In this document: piece by piece, positions 7,428 through 16,685 of the stretch
Layout of the letters: each line of letters starts with the position of its first letter
Position numbering within the stretch: position 1 is the stretch's first letter
NCBI RefSeq assembly: GCF_014083945.1
Contig: NZ_CP046444.1
Coordinates: 3,596,001-3,660,000 of the forward strand
DNA length: 64,000 bases
From: Granulicella sp. 5B5
GTDB lineage: Bacteria; Acidobacteriota; Terriglobia; Terriglobales; Acidobacteriaceae
Direction of reading: 5' to 3'
Notes under the pieces: model-generated
The model's input: only the letters and a program-made list of their open reading frames with translations
The model's database searches: none
Told to the model about the DNA's origin: nothing
Program-made: the position numbers and the translations under genes

Positions 7428-9143
7428 ATGGCACGTGTTGTGGTTGATCCTGTGACGCGGATTGAAGGCCACCTTCGCATCGAGGTCGAGGTCGAGGGTA
7501 ATAAGGTCACCGACGCCTGGAGTTCAGGGACGATGTTCCGGGGAATCGAGCAGATCCTGCGAGGACGGGATCCGCGCGAGGCCTGGATATGGGCTCAGCG
7601 CATCTGCGGTGTATGCACGACCGTGCATGCGCTGGCATCGGTACGAGCGGTCGAGGACGCGCTCGGAATCGAGGTGCCGGAAAACGCGAACATCGTTCGC
7701 AACATCATTGCCGGCACGCAGAACGTTCACGACCACATCATCCACTTCTATCACTTGCACGCGCTGGACTGGGTGGATGTAACCCTCGCGCTGAAAGCCG
7801 ATCCGGCGAAGACCTCTCAGATCGCGCAATCCATCTCCGACTGGCCGAAGTCGAGCGCGACCTACTTCAAAGGGGTGCAGGACCGGGTCAAGGCCTTGGT
7901 CGCGAGCAATCAACTCAGCCTCTTCAGCAGTGGAGACTGGGGGCATCCGGCATACAAGTTGCCGCCCGAGGTAAACCTGCTCGCGGTCGCACACTACATC
8001 GAAGCGCTGGATGTGCAGCGGGAATTCGCCCGCGTGCAGGCTGTTCTCGGCGGCAAGAATCCGCATCCGCAGACGTATTTGGTTGGCGGCATGGCGACAG
8101 CCATGGATGGAAATGAACCGGATGCGGTGATCAACCCCGAACGCATCACGCTTCTCAACCAGCTGATCACGAATGCTCGGGCCTTCGTGCAGCAGGTCTA
8201 TATGCCTGACGTGCTGGCCATCGCCGGCTTCTACAAGGAATGGTTCCAGTACGGGCAAGGCATTGGCAATTACATGGTCTACGGGGATTACGCCAATGGC
8301 AGTGTCAAAGACCCGGCCGGATTCATGATTCCGCGCGGGATTATTCGCGGGCGCGATCTCTCGACCGTGCATCCTCTCGATCCCCAGCACGTCTCGGAGT
8401 TCGTGACGCACTCCTGGTACACCTACACAGAAGGGGATCTGGTGGCGAAACACCCATCGCAAGGGGAAACCAATCCTCGGTACAGTGGGCCGAAACCGCC
8501 TTTTGAGTTTCTGAACACGGATGCAAAATACTCTTGGGTGAAATCGCCCCGGTACGACGGCGTGCCGATGGAGGTGGGTCCTCTGGCGAGAACGCTAGTC
8601 GCATACGCGTCCGGCGATGACCAGGTTAAGAAAATCGTCGATGCTGCGCTCGCGAAGCTCAGCCTGCCGCCGTCTGCTCTCTATTCCACCATGGGACGCA
8701 TTGCGGCGCGGGCGATCGAGGCAGAGATTATGGTAGGTCGTCTTTCCGGCTGGGTCGCCCAGCTGGACGACAACATGTCTCATGGAGATGTCGTTATTCA
8801 CAACGGACAGAAGTGGAATCCGAATAGCTGGCCGAAGTCCTGTCAGGGCTTCGGGTTCCACGAGGCGCCGCGGGGTTCGCTGGGGCATTGGGTTGAGATC
8901 GAGAATAAAAAGATTGTGAACTATCAAGCAGTCGTTCCTTCGACCTGGAATGCTGGGCCTCGCGACGCACAGGGCCAGCGAGGAGCGTACGAGTCTGCGC
9001 TCCTAGGCACGCCCTTGATCGACCCCGAGAGACCGTTGGAAGTTCTCCGTACGGTGCACTCCTTTGATCCGTGCATGGCCTGCGCCGTGCATGTGGTGCA
9101 GGCGAATGGAGACAACTACGGCAGGAAAGCGCTGGTGATCTGA
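7428..9143 (+). CDS. hyaB: [NiFe]-hydrogenase large subunit, group 1
   Basis: A 571-residue catalytic subunit that splits H2 at the Ni-Fe centre; exported by piggy-back with the Tat-bearing small subunit. The L1 motif RICGVC (C60, C63) and L2 motif DPCMACAVH (C549, C552) supply the four Ni/Fe ligands. RIEGHLRIE near the start and the HALASVRAVEDAL stretch are typical of group 1. After H555 a 16-residue tail should be removed by the protease encoded next. Length and motifs are complete. The TGA overlaps an ATG (9143) and the protease gene follows at once. Small subunit and cytochrome b lie divergently at 3493-5513, an unusual split. Confidence 0.96.
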   Translation: MARVVVDPVTRIEGHLRIEVEVEGNKVTDAWSSGTMFRGIEQILRGRDPREAWIWAQRICGVCTTVHALASVRAVEDALGIEVPENANIVRNIIAGTQNVHDHIIHFYHLHALDWVDVTLALKADPAKTSQIAQSISDWPKSSATYFKGVQDRVKALVASNQLSLFSSGDWGHPAYKLPPEVNLLAVAHYIEALDVQREFARVQAVLGGKNPHPQTYLVGGMATAMDGNEPDAVINPERITLLNQLITNARAFVQQVYMPDVLAIAGFYKEWFQYGQGIGNYMVYGDYANGSVKDPAGFMIPRGIIRGRDLSTVHPLDPQHVSEFVTHSWYTYTEGDLVAKHPSQGETNPRYSGPKPPFEFLNTDAKYSWVKSPRYDGVPMEVGPLARTLVAYASGDDQVKKIVDAALAKLSLPPSALYSTMGRIAARAIEAEIMVGRLSGWVAQLDDNMSHGDVVIHNGQKWNPNSWPKSCQGFGFHEAPRGSLGHWVEIENKKIVNYQAVVPSTWNAGPRDAQGQRGAYESALLGTPLIDPERPLEVLRTVHSFDPCMACAVHVVQANGDNYGRKALVI

Positions 9144-9217
9144 TGAATGGCTTGGAGACGCATGGCAACATTCGCCCACTTGATCTCTTCTCAGGATCTT
9201 CTGGGGGAGTACGGACG

Positions 9218-9742
9218 ATGAGCTGCACGGAACCCCTCCAAATCCGTGTTCTGGGCCTCGGGAACCTGATGCGCACCGATGACGCGATTGGTATGCTCGC
9301 CGCACGCCGGCTGGCGGACGACGATCGGTTTCCACAGGGGATCGAAGTGATCGAAGGCGGAACGCTCGGCCTCGACCTCTTGCACGCCGTCCATGGCATC
9401 TCGCACCTGTTGGTGATGGATGCAGTCGATAGTGGTGTCGCCCCGGGAACGGTGACGCAATTTTCCGGTGATGAACTTGCGGGGCTGCCCACATCCAAGA
9501 GCGTTCACCTTCTCGGATTCGCAGACCTGATGGATGTCCTGCGCCTGATGGGAGCTTCTCCGATTGAGGTGGTTCTTTTGGGCGTACAGCCTGATTCTAC
9601 GGATTGGGGAACGGAACTCACTCCAGCGATTGCGACTGCGCAGACTGACCTAGTCGAAGCTGCGTTCCGACAGATCACACAGTGGGGGGAAGAGATCCGT
9701 GCGTTCAGCGCCTTAGCGAGTCTGTCCTTGGCCGCATTATAG
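9218..9742 (+). CDS. hyaD: Hydrogenase maturation endopeptidase (HyaD/HybD family)
   Basis: A 174-residue aspartic-type protease that trims the large-subunit C-terminus once nickel is in place. The opening VLGLGNLMRTDDAIG carries the nickel-sensing acidic residue, and MDAVDSG and HLLGFADLM fit the second acidic and the histidine positions of the family. I prefer ATG 9218, with GGGGGAG just before it and the conserved core starting nine residues in. The ATG at 9143 overlapping the hyaB stop would add 25 residues and is also possible. It is followed 11 bases later by hypC. Confidence 0.92.
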   Translation: MSCTEPLQIRVLGLGNLMRTDDAIGMLAARRLADDDRFPQGIEVIEGGTLGLDLLHAVHGISHLLVMDAVDSGVAPGTVTQFSGDELAGLPTSKSVHLLGFADLMDVLRLMGASPIEVVLLGVQPDSTDWGTELTPAIATAQTDLVEAAFRQITQWGEEIRAFSALASLSLAAL

Positions 9743-9753
9743 GGAGGTGTTCG

Positions 9754-10044
9754 ATGTGCCTTGCCATTCCCGGAAAAGTCATCTCGATCGGAACCGAAAA
9801 CGCTCTGCGTATCGGGCGCGTGCAGTTCGCCGGCGTAGTGCAGCCCGTATCTCTCGACTTTGTTCCGGAGGTTGTCGTCGGGGATTACGTGATGGTGCAC
9901 GTTGGCTTTGCCATCAGCCGCGTGGACGCGGAAGAAGCCGAACAGACCTATCGGGCATTGGAACAGATGGGGATGCTCGAGGGCGAGCTCCCACCGGGCG
10001 AAGAGGCTGAAGACGCGGAGGGTTACCATGAAGTACGTGGATGA
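9754..10044 (+). CDS. hypC: Hydrogenase assembly chaperone HypC
   Basis: A 96-residue protein opening MCLAIPGKV. The Cys after the initiator Met is the residue that binds the Fe(CN)2CO precursor with HypD and contacts the large-subunit precursor. GDYVMVHVGFAISRVD is the family's second conserved block. AGGGAGGTG precedes the ATG. The acidic C-terminal tail (GELPPGEEAEDAEG) is somewhat longer than usual. It overlaps hypD by 17 bases. Confidence 0.95.
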   Translation: MCLAIPGKVISIGTENALRIGRVQFAGVVQPVSLDFVPEVVVGDYVMVHVGFAISRVDAEEAEQTYRALEQMGMLEGELPPGEEAEDAEGYHEVRG

Positions 10045-11131
10045 ATACCGCGACAACCAGCTGGCGCAGGGCCTGCTGCGGGAGATTAGACAAAAGACGA
10101 CCCGGCCCTGGGTCTTGATGGAGATCTGCGGGGGACAGACCCACACCATCATGCGTTATGGGCTGGATGAATTACTTCCGTCTTGGATCGAGCTGGTGCA
10201 TGGCCCGGGCTGTCCGGTATGCGTTACGCCGGCGAGCATTCTCGATCGCGCCATTGAGCTTGCGCAACGCGATGACGTGATCCTGGTCTCCTATGGAGAC
10301 TTGCTGCGTGTTCCCGGCACAAAGACAGACCTCTTCTCCGCAAAGGCACGCGGCGCAGACGTGCGCATGGTCTATTCGCCGCTCGATGCGCTGAGAGTTG
10401 CGCGGCTTTATCCAGATCGCAAGGTGGTCTTCCTGGCTGTCGGGTTTGAGACCACCGCTCCCGCGAACGCCATGGCCGTATACCAGGCGCATCGCGAGAG
10501 ACTGGATAACTTCTTTCTGCTCGCCTCCCACGTTCTTGTGCCTCCGGCGATCCGTGGTTTGGCGGCTTCGCCCGACAACCGCGTGCAGGGCTTTATTGCG
10601 CCGGGACATGTCTGTACGATCGTCGGCTGCGCGGACTATGCGGATCTCGTGCAGGAGTTCCATGTGCCGATCGTCGTCGGTGGATTTGAGCCGGTCGATC
10701 TGTTACAAGCCATTCTCGCGCTGGTGACCATGCTTGAGGAAGGCCGGCCCGCGTTCGCCAATGAGTATGCCCGTTCCGTGAGCTATCGCGGGAATCTCGA
10801 GGCGCAGCGCATCCTTGGAGAGATCTTCGAAGTTGCGGATCAGTCTTGGCGCGGCCTCGGAGAGATTCCCCAAAGCGGTCTCCGGCTGCGCGAGAAGTTT
10901 GCCGCCTGGGACGCGGACAAAGTCTTCGATCTGAATGTACTCCCGGTAGAGGCGCCTTCGGTTTGCATCAGCGCGGAGATACTCAAAGGCTTGAAAAAGC
11001 CGACCGACTGTTCTGCATTTGGCACGGTCTGCACACCAGCCAGTCCGCTCGGCGCACCGATGGTCTCTTCCGAAGGCGCATGTTCTGCGTATTACCAGTA
11101 CCGTCGGCACAGCTTGGTGGCTATCCAATGA
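10028..11131 (+). CDS. hypD: Hydrogenase maturation factor HypD
   Basis: A 367-residue iron-sulfur protein and scaffold on which, with HypC, the Fe(CN)2CO unit is built. Family blocks visible are MEICGGQTHTI, HGPGCPVCVTP (with its CPVC pair), GFETTAP, PGHVCTIVG and, near the end, cysteines in SVCISAEILKG, DCSAFGTVCTP and EGACSAYY. These supply the 4Fe-4S and redox cysteines. Full length. The ATG lies inside the end of hypC, and the TGA overlaps the hypE start (ATGA), so translation of hypC, hypD and hypE is probably coupled. Confidence 0.96.
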   Translation: MKYVDEYRDNQLAQGLLREIRQKTTRPWVLMEICGGQTHTIMRYGLDELLPSWIELVHGPGCPVCVTPASILDRAIELAQRDDVILVSYGDLLRVPGTKTDLFSAKARGADVRMVYSPLDALRVARLYPDRKVVFLAVGFETTAPANAMAVYQAHRERLDNFFLLASHVLVPPAIRGLAASPDNRVQGFIAPGHVCTIVGCADYADLVQEFHVPIVVGGFEPVDLLQAILALVTMLEEGRPAFANEYARSVSYRGNLEAQRILGEIFEVADQSWRGLGEIPQSGLRLREKFAAWDADKVFDLNVLPVEAPSVCISAEILKGLKKPTDCSAFGTVCTPASPLGAPMVSSEGACSAYYQYRRHSLVAIQ

Positions 11132-12168
11132 GTCCCCTAAACTGTCCTCTCCCTATTGTTGATAAAGAGACCGTCCTGCTGGGGCATGGCGGCGGCGGCA
11201 AGCTTTCAGCCGATCTGTTCCGAGACGTATTTCTTCCTGCATTCAGCAACTCTATCCTCGGCAGGGCCGATGACCAGGCGATCCTCGACCTAGGTAGTGC
11301 AAGGCTCGCATTTACGACAGACTCTTTCGTCGTCAAACCGCTCTTCTTCCGTGGCGGCGACATCGGTTCCCTCGCCGTTCATGGCACTGTGAACGATCTT
11401 GCGGTAGGCGGCGCGACGCCGCTCTTTCTTAGCGCCGCGTTCATCCTTGAGGAAGGATTTCCCCTTGAGAGCTTGCGTAAGGTGGTCGCCTCGATGCGGG
11501 AAGCTGCCCTGCAGGCCGGCGTGCAGATCGTCACCGGCGATACGAAAGTAGTCGAAAAGGGCAGCTGTGACGGCTTATTCATCAATACGGCCGGAATCGG
11601 GCTCGTAGCAACCACGTTGCCCCTGTCGGCTGACCAGGCGAAACCTGGAGATCTGGTATTGCTCAGCGGACCGATAGGAGACCACGGTATTGCGATCCTT
11701 GCGGAACGGGAAGGGCTCTCCTTCGAGACGGACATTGTGAGCGATTCCGCGTCATTGCATTCGCTCGTCGCAGAGATGTTGGCGACCGGAGCGACGATTC
11801 GTTGCATGCGCGATCCGACTCGCGGCGGTGTCGCCAGCTCCTGCAATGAGATCGCACAAAGCTCCAGAGTCGGGATCCAGCTAGAAGAAAGAGCCATTCC
11901 GGTTCGGGATGAGGTCCGCGGGGCCTGCGAGTTGCTGGGATTAGATCCTCTCTACATTGCGAACGAGGGCAAGCTATTGGCGATCAGTGCTCCCGAAGAT
12001 GCCGGTCAACTGTTGGCTGCAATGCAACGGCATCCCCTGGGCAGGGAAGCCAGCATCATTGGCAGGGTCACGAGCGAAAATCCTGGTTTGCTCACCATGC
12101 GCACAGCACTGGGCGCCGTCAGGATCGTGGACATGCTCGCCAACGATCCGTTGCCACGGATTTGCTGA
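11128..12168 (+). CDS. hypE: Hydrogenase maturation factor HypE
   Basis: A 346-residue PurM-like enzyme that dehydrates the carbamoyl group received from HypF to a cyanide thiocarboxylate on its last cysteine. The C-terminus PRIC is the required carrier motif. LLGHGGGGKLSADL at the start, FTTDSFVV and RDPTRGGVA are the ATP-site blocks of the family. ATG 11128 overlaps the hypD stop and gives the usual N-terminus. The next gene, hypA, follows after 4 bases. Confidence 0.95.
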   Translation: MSPLNCPLPIVDKETVLLGHGGGGKLSADLFRDVFLPAFSNSILGRADDQAILDLGSARLAFTTDSFVVKPLFFRGGDIGSLAVHGTVNDLAVGGATPLFLSAAFILEEGFPLESLRKVVASMREAALQAGVQIVTGDTKVVEKGSCDGLFINTAGIGLVATTLPLSADQAKPGDLVLLSGPIGDHGIAILAEREGLSFETDIVSDSASLHSLVAEMLATGATIRCMRDPTRGGVASSCNEIAQSSRVGIQLEERAIPVRDEVRGACELLGLDPLYIANEGKLLAISAPEDAGQLLAAMQRHPLGREASIIGRVTSENPGLLTMRTALGAVRIVDMLANDPLPRIC

Positions 12169-12172
12169 CGCT

Positions 12173-12520
12173 ATGCATGAGATTGGGATTGCCAACTCGA
12201 TCATCGAAGCCGGCCAGACAGAAGCCGCACGCGTCGCAGGATCGAAGTTGGTTCGTGTCGGTATCCGGATCGGGGCGCTCGCCGGAGTGGATTGCGATGC
12301 ATTGCGCTTTGCCCTCACTGCTCTTACCCAAGGCACGGAGCTGGATGACGTCGATTTCGAAATTCAGAGCTGTCCGCGGCGCAACCGCTGTCTGGACTGC
12401 GACGAGGTGTTCGTAACCGCTCTCTACAGCGATCCCTGCTCCCGTTGCGGCTCGGAGACGTCGGTATTGGTTGGTGGTGAAGAGTTGGATCTGGCTTACG
12501 TTGAAGTGGAGGAACCATGA
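12173..12520 (+). CDS. hypA: Nickel-insertion protein HypA
   Basis: A 115-residue protein starting MHEIGIA, where His2 is the nickel ligand. The zinc site is formed by cysteines of CLDC (within RRNRCLDCDEVF) and CSRC (within DPCSRCGSE). It delivers nickel, with HypB, to the large-subunit precursor. Stop and hypB start overlap (ATGA). Gene order hypC-D-E-A-B-F differs from the hypA-B-C-D-E order of enterobacteria, but the six functions are complete. Confidence 0.93.
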   Translation: MHEIGIANSIIEAGQTEAARVAGSKLVRVGIRIGALAGVDCDALRFALTALTQGTELDDVDFEIQSCPRRNRCLDCDEVFVTALYSDPCSRCGSETSVLVGGEELDLAYVEVEEP

Positions 12521-13197
12521 CCGTCATCCCGGTGGAAAAGAAAGTGCTAAGTGAGAATCAGCGCATTGCCGCGTCTCTGCGGGATCGTTTTGAAGACCAT
12601 GGAACGCTATGCCTCAATCTCATTAGTTCACCGGGTTCAGGGAAGACGACGCTGCTTGAACAGACGCTTGGCGGTTTCCGCCCGGAAGAACGAGTCGCCG
12701 TTCTGACTGGCGACTTGCAGACGGAGAACGACGCCAAACGTCTGGCCCGCTATGGCTTCCCGGTGCAGCAGATCACGACAGGAGGCGTCTGCCATCTCGA
12801 CGGCAAGATGATCGAACGCGCTCTGGAGCGCTGGTCGCTCGATGCCATCGACCTGCTGTTTATTGAGAACGTGGGCAATCTGGTCTGCCCATCGAGTTAT
12901 GACCTTGGAGAGGAGGCGAAGATCGTTCTCTTGAGTGTTACCGAAGGCGAGGACAAGCCTCTCAAGTATCCGTCTATCTTTGCCAAGTCGGAGCTGCTCG
13001 TATTGACTAAGGTCGATCTATTGCCACACGTCCCCTTCAAGATGGAGGAGGCTCGAGCCAACGCCCGGCTGGTCCATCCAGGCATTGAGATTCTCGAACT
13101 ATCCTGCGCGACTGGCCAGGGGCTTGAGGAGTGGCGGACCTGCCTATCTCGCCGCCGCGAAACCGCGCTACAGCGCATTTGCGCCGCAAGGGCATAG
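12517..13197 (+). CDS. hypB: Nickel-insertion GTPase HypB
   Basis: A 226-residue SIMIBI GTPase. The P-loop is SSPGSGKTTL (about residue 37), followed by the Mg-binding GDLQTENDA and the base-recognition TKVDLL. The metal-site Cys/His region VCHLDGKMI, needed for dimer metal binding, is present. It lacks both the N-terminal CxxCGC motif and the histidine-rich stretch of some relatives, so it is a transfer GTPase rather than a nickel store. Translationally coupled to hypA. Confidence 0.94.
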   Translation: MTVIPVEKKVLSENQRIAASLRDRFEDHGTLCLNLISSPGSGKTTLLEQTLGGFRPEERVAVLTGDLQTENDAKRLARYGFPVQQITTGGVCHLDGKMIERALERWSLDAIDLLFIENVGNLVCPSSYDLGEEAKIVLLSVTEGEDKPLKYPSIFAKSELLVLTKVDLLPHVPFKMEEARANARLVHPGIEILELSCATGQGLEEWRTCLSRRRETALQRICAARA

Positions 13198-13198
13198 C

Positions 13199-15481
13199 GT
13201 GAAGGCGCGCAGAAAGATATTCGTCTGTGGCAGGGTGCAAGGGGTTGGATTTCGGCCGCATGTGTATCGTTTAGCAAACCGCTATGGACTTACCGGGCAG
13301 GTGAAGAACACTGGCTCCGGCGTGGCCATTGAGGTACAGGGTTCGCAGGCGGCTTTCGGCAAATTTCTCGAGGCACTTCGGTCCGAAGCACCACCACTCG
13401 CGCGGATAACCTCCGTGTCAGTGGAAGAAGCCGCATTCTTGCCTGAGACTGTCTTTGCCATTGTTAGTAGTCATAGCGGTGGGCATGGGGATACGCTGAT
13501 TGCGCCAGATGCAGCCACTTGCGTTGACTGCCTCCGCGAACTGTTCGACCCGGCAGATCGTCGCTACCTCTATCCCTTCATCAACTGCACGAACTGCGGA
13601 CCGCGGTTTACGATCCTGCGGCGCGTTCCCTATGACCGGCCCAATACCTCGATGGCGGCGTTTCCCATGTGCCGTGATTGCAGGGCCGAGTATGACGATC
13701 CACTTAGCCGCCGCTTTCACGCACAGGCGAATGCCTGCTGGAAGTGCGGCCCACAGCTTACATTGATGGATGCAAAGGCAGATGTCGTTGTTGGCGATCC
13801 GCTCGACCGAGCAATCGAGTTTCTCAGGGCAGGCCGCATCGTCGCCATCAAGGGGCTCGGTGGATTCCATCTTTCCGTGGACGCAACCAATGCGGTGGCC
13901 ATAGCGACGTTGCGACGACGGAAGAGGCGCTTTGAAAAACCGCTTGCAGTGATGGTGCCTGACCTGCTTCATGCGGAACAGTTTTGCTTAGTCAGTCCAG
14001 AGGACCGTGCCACACTCGTTTCAGTGGAGCGCGCGATTGTGCTGATGCACGCTCGCGGAGACTCACGTCTTCCCAATACGATCGCTCCGGGAATTCCCGA
14101 TCTTGGAATCTTCCTCCCGTACACCCCCGTGCACCACCTGATCTTCGCGCGTGGAAACTTCGCCGCGTTGGTCATGACCAGTGCCAACTTGAGCGAAGAG
14201 CCCATATGTATCGATAACGATGAAGCTACTGCACGACTTCGGGGCGTCGCCGACCTCTTCCTCGTTCACAATCGGGATATTCTGCTGCGCTGCGATGATT
14301 CCGTGGTTCGAAGTATTCAGGGACGGACGACCGTTCTGCGCCGTTCGCGAGGCTACGTTCCCACACCTGTTCGTCTGAAGGCGGAACTACCGCCGGTTCT
14401 TGCGGTCGGAGGAGAGCTGAAGAATGCTGTTTGCATGACGAAGGGGAGGGAGGCGTTTCTCGGGCAACACATCGGCGATCTAGAGAACCTCGCGGCCTAT
14501 CGCTCTTTTGAAGAGTCGATGTCTCACCTCCAAGACATCCTGGAATGGAAACCTACGGCGATCGCTCACGATCTTCATTCTGGCTACCTCTCTACCGGAT
14601 GGGCTTTGAAGCAAAAGGACGTCCAGATCGTGGCCGTGCAGCACCATCACGCGCACGTGGCCAGTTGCATGGCCGAGAACCATCTCACCGGCCCGGTGAT
14701 TGGCGTTGTGCTCGATGGGACGGGCTATGGGACGGATGGCCACGTCTGGGGCGGGGAAGTTCTGGTCGCGGACTTCGATGGGTTCAGGCGGGCAGCCCAC
14801 CTCGAATACGTATCGATGCCGGGAGGTGCGCAAGCCGTTCAGGAGCCGTGGCGAATGGCGGTTGCTCACTTGCATCATGCTGGGGTAAACCGTCTTGACG
14901 CAGCGATTCCATTCCTAGAAGGGGTCTCTGTTCATCAGATGAAAGTAGTACGGCGCATGGTGGAATGTCGTATTCGATCTCCCCTGACCTCGAGCTGCGG
15001 CAGGCTCTTCGACGCCGTTGCGGCGTTGATCGGCCTGCGCACGAAGGTGAACTTTGAAGCCCAGGCCGCGATCGAGCTCGAAGCATGTTGCTCAGACGGT
15101 ATCGACATCGATAAATACCGTTTCGCAATCAAAGAAGACGAGTGCTTTGAGATCGGAACAGGTTTACTGTTCGAGCAAATCGTCGACGATCTCAAACGAG
15201 GCGTCTCACGGGAGACGATCAGCAGGCGATTTCACCAAGGGCTCACAAGCACGCTCGCCGATGTGGTTCTCAGGATCTCTCGAGAAACCGGGGTTGAGCA
15301 AGTCTGTTTGAGCGGAGGTTGCTTTCTCAATAAGCCCCTCAGGGTTGGGCTCGAAGGCTCCCTGAGGCGGCGCGGCCTAAGTGTGCACACCCAGTCTCAA
15401 GTGCCGTGCGGTGATGGTGGATTGAGTCTCGGGCAAGCTGCGATTGCCGCTCATAGGGTCCTACGATCCGGTGGGCATTGA
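13199..15481 (+). CDS. hypF: Carbamoyltransferase HypF
   Basis: A 760-residue enzyme that turns carbamoyl phosphate into the cyanide precursor for the Ni-Fe site. Domains in order: acylphosphatase (FVCGRVQGVGFRPHVYRLA, about 6-95); two zinc fingers (CVDC and CTNC, then CRDC and CWKC); a YrdC-like domain (about 200-390); and a Kae1-like domain with the HHHAH metal motif (QHHHAHVAS), GTGYGTDG and SGGCFLNK. GTG 13199 is chosen because it begins right after the hypB stop and just ahead of the acylphosphatase motif; longer in-frame openings would run through hypB. Last gene of the operon that begins with hyaB. Confidence 0.94.
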   Translation: MKARRKIFVCGRVQGVGFRPHVYRLANRYGLTGQVKNTGSGVAIEVQGSQAAFGKFLEALRSEAPPLARITSVSVEEAAFLPETVFAIVSSHSGGHGDTLIAPDAATCVDCLRELFDPADRRYLYPFINCTNCGPRFTILRRVPYDRPNTSMAAFPMCRDCRAEYDDPLSRRFHAQANACWKCGPQLTLMDAKADVVVGDPLDRAIEFLRAGRIVAIKGLGGFHLSVDATNAVAIATLRRRKRRFEKPLAVMVPDLLHAEQFCLVSPEDRATLVSVERAIVLMHARGDSRLPNTIAPGIPDLGIFLPYTPVHHLIFARGNFAALVMTSANLSEEPICIDNDEATARLRGVADLFLVHNRDILLRCDDSVVRSIQGRTTVLRRSRGYVPTPVRLKAELPPVLAVGGELKNAVCMTKGREAFLGQHIGDLENLAAYRSFEESMSHLQDILEWKPTAIAHDLHSGYLSTGWALKQKDVQIVAVQHHHAHVASCMAENHLTGPVIGVVLDGTGYGTDGHVWGGEVLVADFDGFRRAAHLEYVSMPGGAQAVQEPWRMAVAHLHHAGVNRLDAAIPFLEGVSVHQMKVVRRMVECRIRSPLTSSCGRLFDAVAALIGLRTKVNFEAQAAIELEACCSDGIDIDKYRFAIKEDECFEIGTGLLFEQIVDDLKRGVSRETISRRFHQGLTSTLADVVLRISRETGVEQVCLSGGCFLNKPLRVGLEGSLRRRGLSVHTQSQVPCGDGGLSLGQAAIAAHRVLRSGGH

Positions 15482-15597
15482 ACGGACACAACGGCGTGTC
15501 GAGAAGCCGATAAGTGATTCCGCTATCCGGCGTATTCGCGCTCGGTCTCACTGGCTTCCCCGGAGGATAGTTACTGTCGTGAAAATTTATCCTCGAC

Positions 15598-15613
15598 TGT
15601 GACACGCATCACA
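15598..15613 (+). promoter_or_regulatory. CRP/FNR-type operator of the cytochrome-conduit operon
   Basis: TGTGACACGCATCACA, perfect in both arms, in the 250-base gap after hypF. TATGCT (15635-15640) is the -10 candidate, with the operator centre at -41.5 and a start near 15647, 85 bases before the decaheme gene. The rest of the gap shows no gene. Confidence 0.8.
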
Positions 15614-15731
15614 GCGAAAAGAAGGGGGCCATTCTATGCTTGCTCAACTCGAACAAGTACTCGACGGAAGACGGAACATGTAGCACATTGGCGAACAAAA
15701 ATCTGTGCGGACTCTTTCCGTAGGTGGCTGA

Positions 15732-16673
15732 ATGAAGCGATTCCTCGTATGTGTGGCGCTGATTGCGCTGATACCCTGCCTCTGGGAAACGGGATCAGTC
15801 GACGCTGCGAGCGGGAAGAAGCAGCGGGCCACTTTGACTCAAAAGATGGCCGCCCCCAATTCTGCTGACTTCGTTGGGTCGGAGACCTGTGCCACGTGCC
15901 ACGCGGATGTTGCTAACAGATTCAGCACGAATCCGCACTCCCGTCTGGCCTTGATGCATAACGGTAAGGGGGCGACCTGCGAGAGTTGCCATGGGCCGGG
16001 CAAGGCTCACGTCGACAGTGGTGGCGACATCACAAAGATATTTCGGTTCAGCCAGGCGTCTGCTCAGCAGATCGACGCTACATGCTTAGGTTGTCATGAA
16101 GGAGCCCATCCCGACTTCGAGCGCTCACCCCATGGCAAGGCCGGCCTAAGCTGCACCAGCTGCCACAGTGTGCACAGCTTTGCGAGTGAGGCGAGTCTGC
16201 TCAAGGTTTCGCAGCCGACGCTCTGCTATACCTGCCACACCGACGTCAAACCGGCATTCGCGCAACCCTTTCACCATAAAGTGGATGAGGGTCTGATGCA
16301 GTGCAGCGATTGCCATGACCCGCATGGCACATTCGAGGACAAGCAGCTCAAGTCCACTCCGGATCAAAACGCTGTCTGCACCAAGTGCCACACGGAAACG
16401 GCGGGGCCGTTTGTCTACGAGCATCCAGTGATCAAGACCGAAGGCTGCACCACGTGTCACTCTCCGCACGGGTCGCCAAACGCGCGTCTCCTGAATGTCA
16501 GCAACATCAACACACTTTGCCTGCAGTGCCATTCGGGAACGAACATGGGCGCATTTCCACATGCAGTCTCACCAACAGGCCCCGTCCACAACCAGGCAGC
16601 GCAATATGTTGCCTGCACAAACTGCCACACACAGATCCATGGCTCGAATGCGAGCCCGCAGTTCTTCAAGTGA
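15732..16673 (+). CDS. Decaheme c-type cytochrome, MtrA/PioA/DmsE family
   Basis: A 313-residue exported protein. Residues 1-25 form a signal peptide ending near VDA. Ten CxxCH heme motifs can be counted: CATCH, CESCH, CLGCH, CTSCH, CYTCH, CSDCH, CTKCH, CTTCH, CLQCH and CTNCH. Number, spacing and length match MtrA/DmsE/PioA, the heme wire that sits inside an MtrB-type barrel and carries electrons through the outer membrane. The barrel gene follows 12 bases later. No surface-exposed MtrC-like cytochrome is in the window. Direction of flow (to Fe(III)/Mn(IV)/humics, or from Fe(II)) cannot be told from sequence. Confidence 0.93.
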   Translation: MKRFLVCVALIALIPCLWETGSVDAASGKKQRATLTQKMAAPNSADFVGSETCATCHADVANRFSTNPHSRLALMHNGKGATCESCHGPGKAHVDSGGDITKIFRFSQASAQQIDATCLGCHEGAHPDFERSPHGKAGLSCTSCHSVHSFASEASLLKVSQPTLCYTCHTDVKPAFAQPFHHKVDEGLMQCSDCHDPHGTFEDKQLKSTPDQNAVCTKCHTETAGPFVYEHPVIKTEGCTTCHSPHGSPNARLLNVSNINTLCLQCHSGTNMGAFPHAVSPTGPVHNQAAQYVACTNCHTQIHGSNASPQFFK

Positions 16674-16685
16674 GCAGGGAACGCC

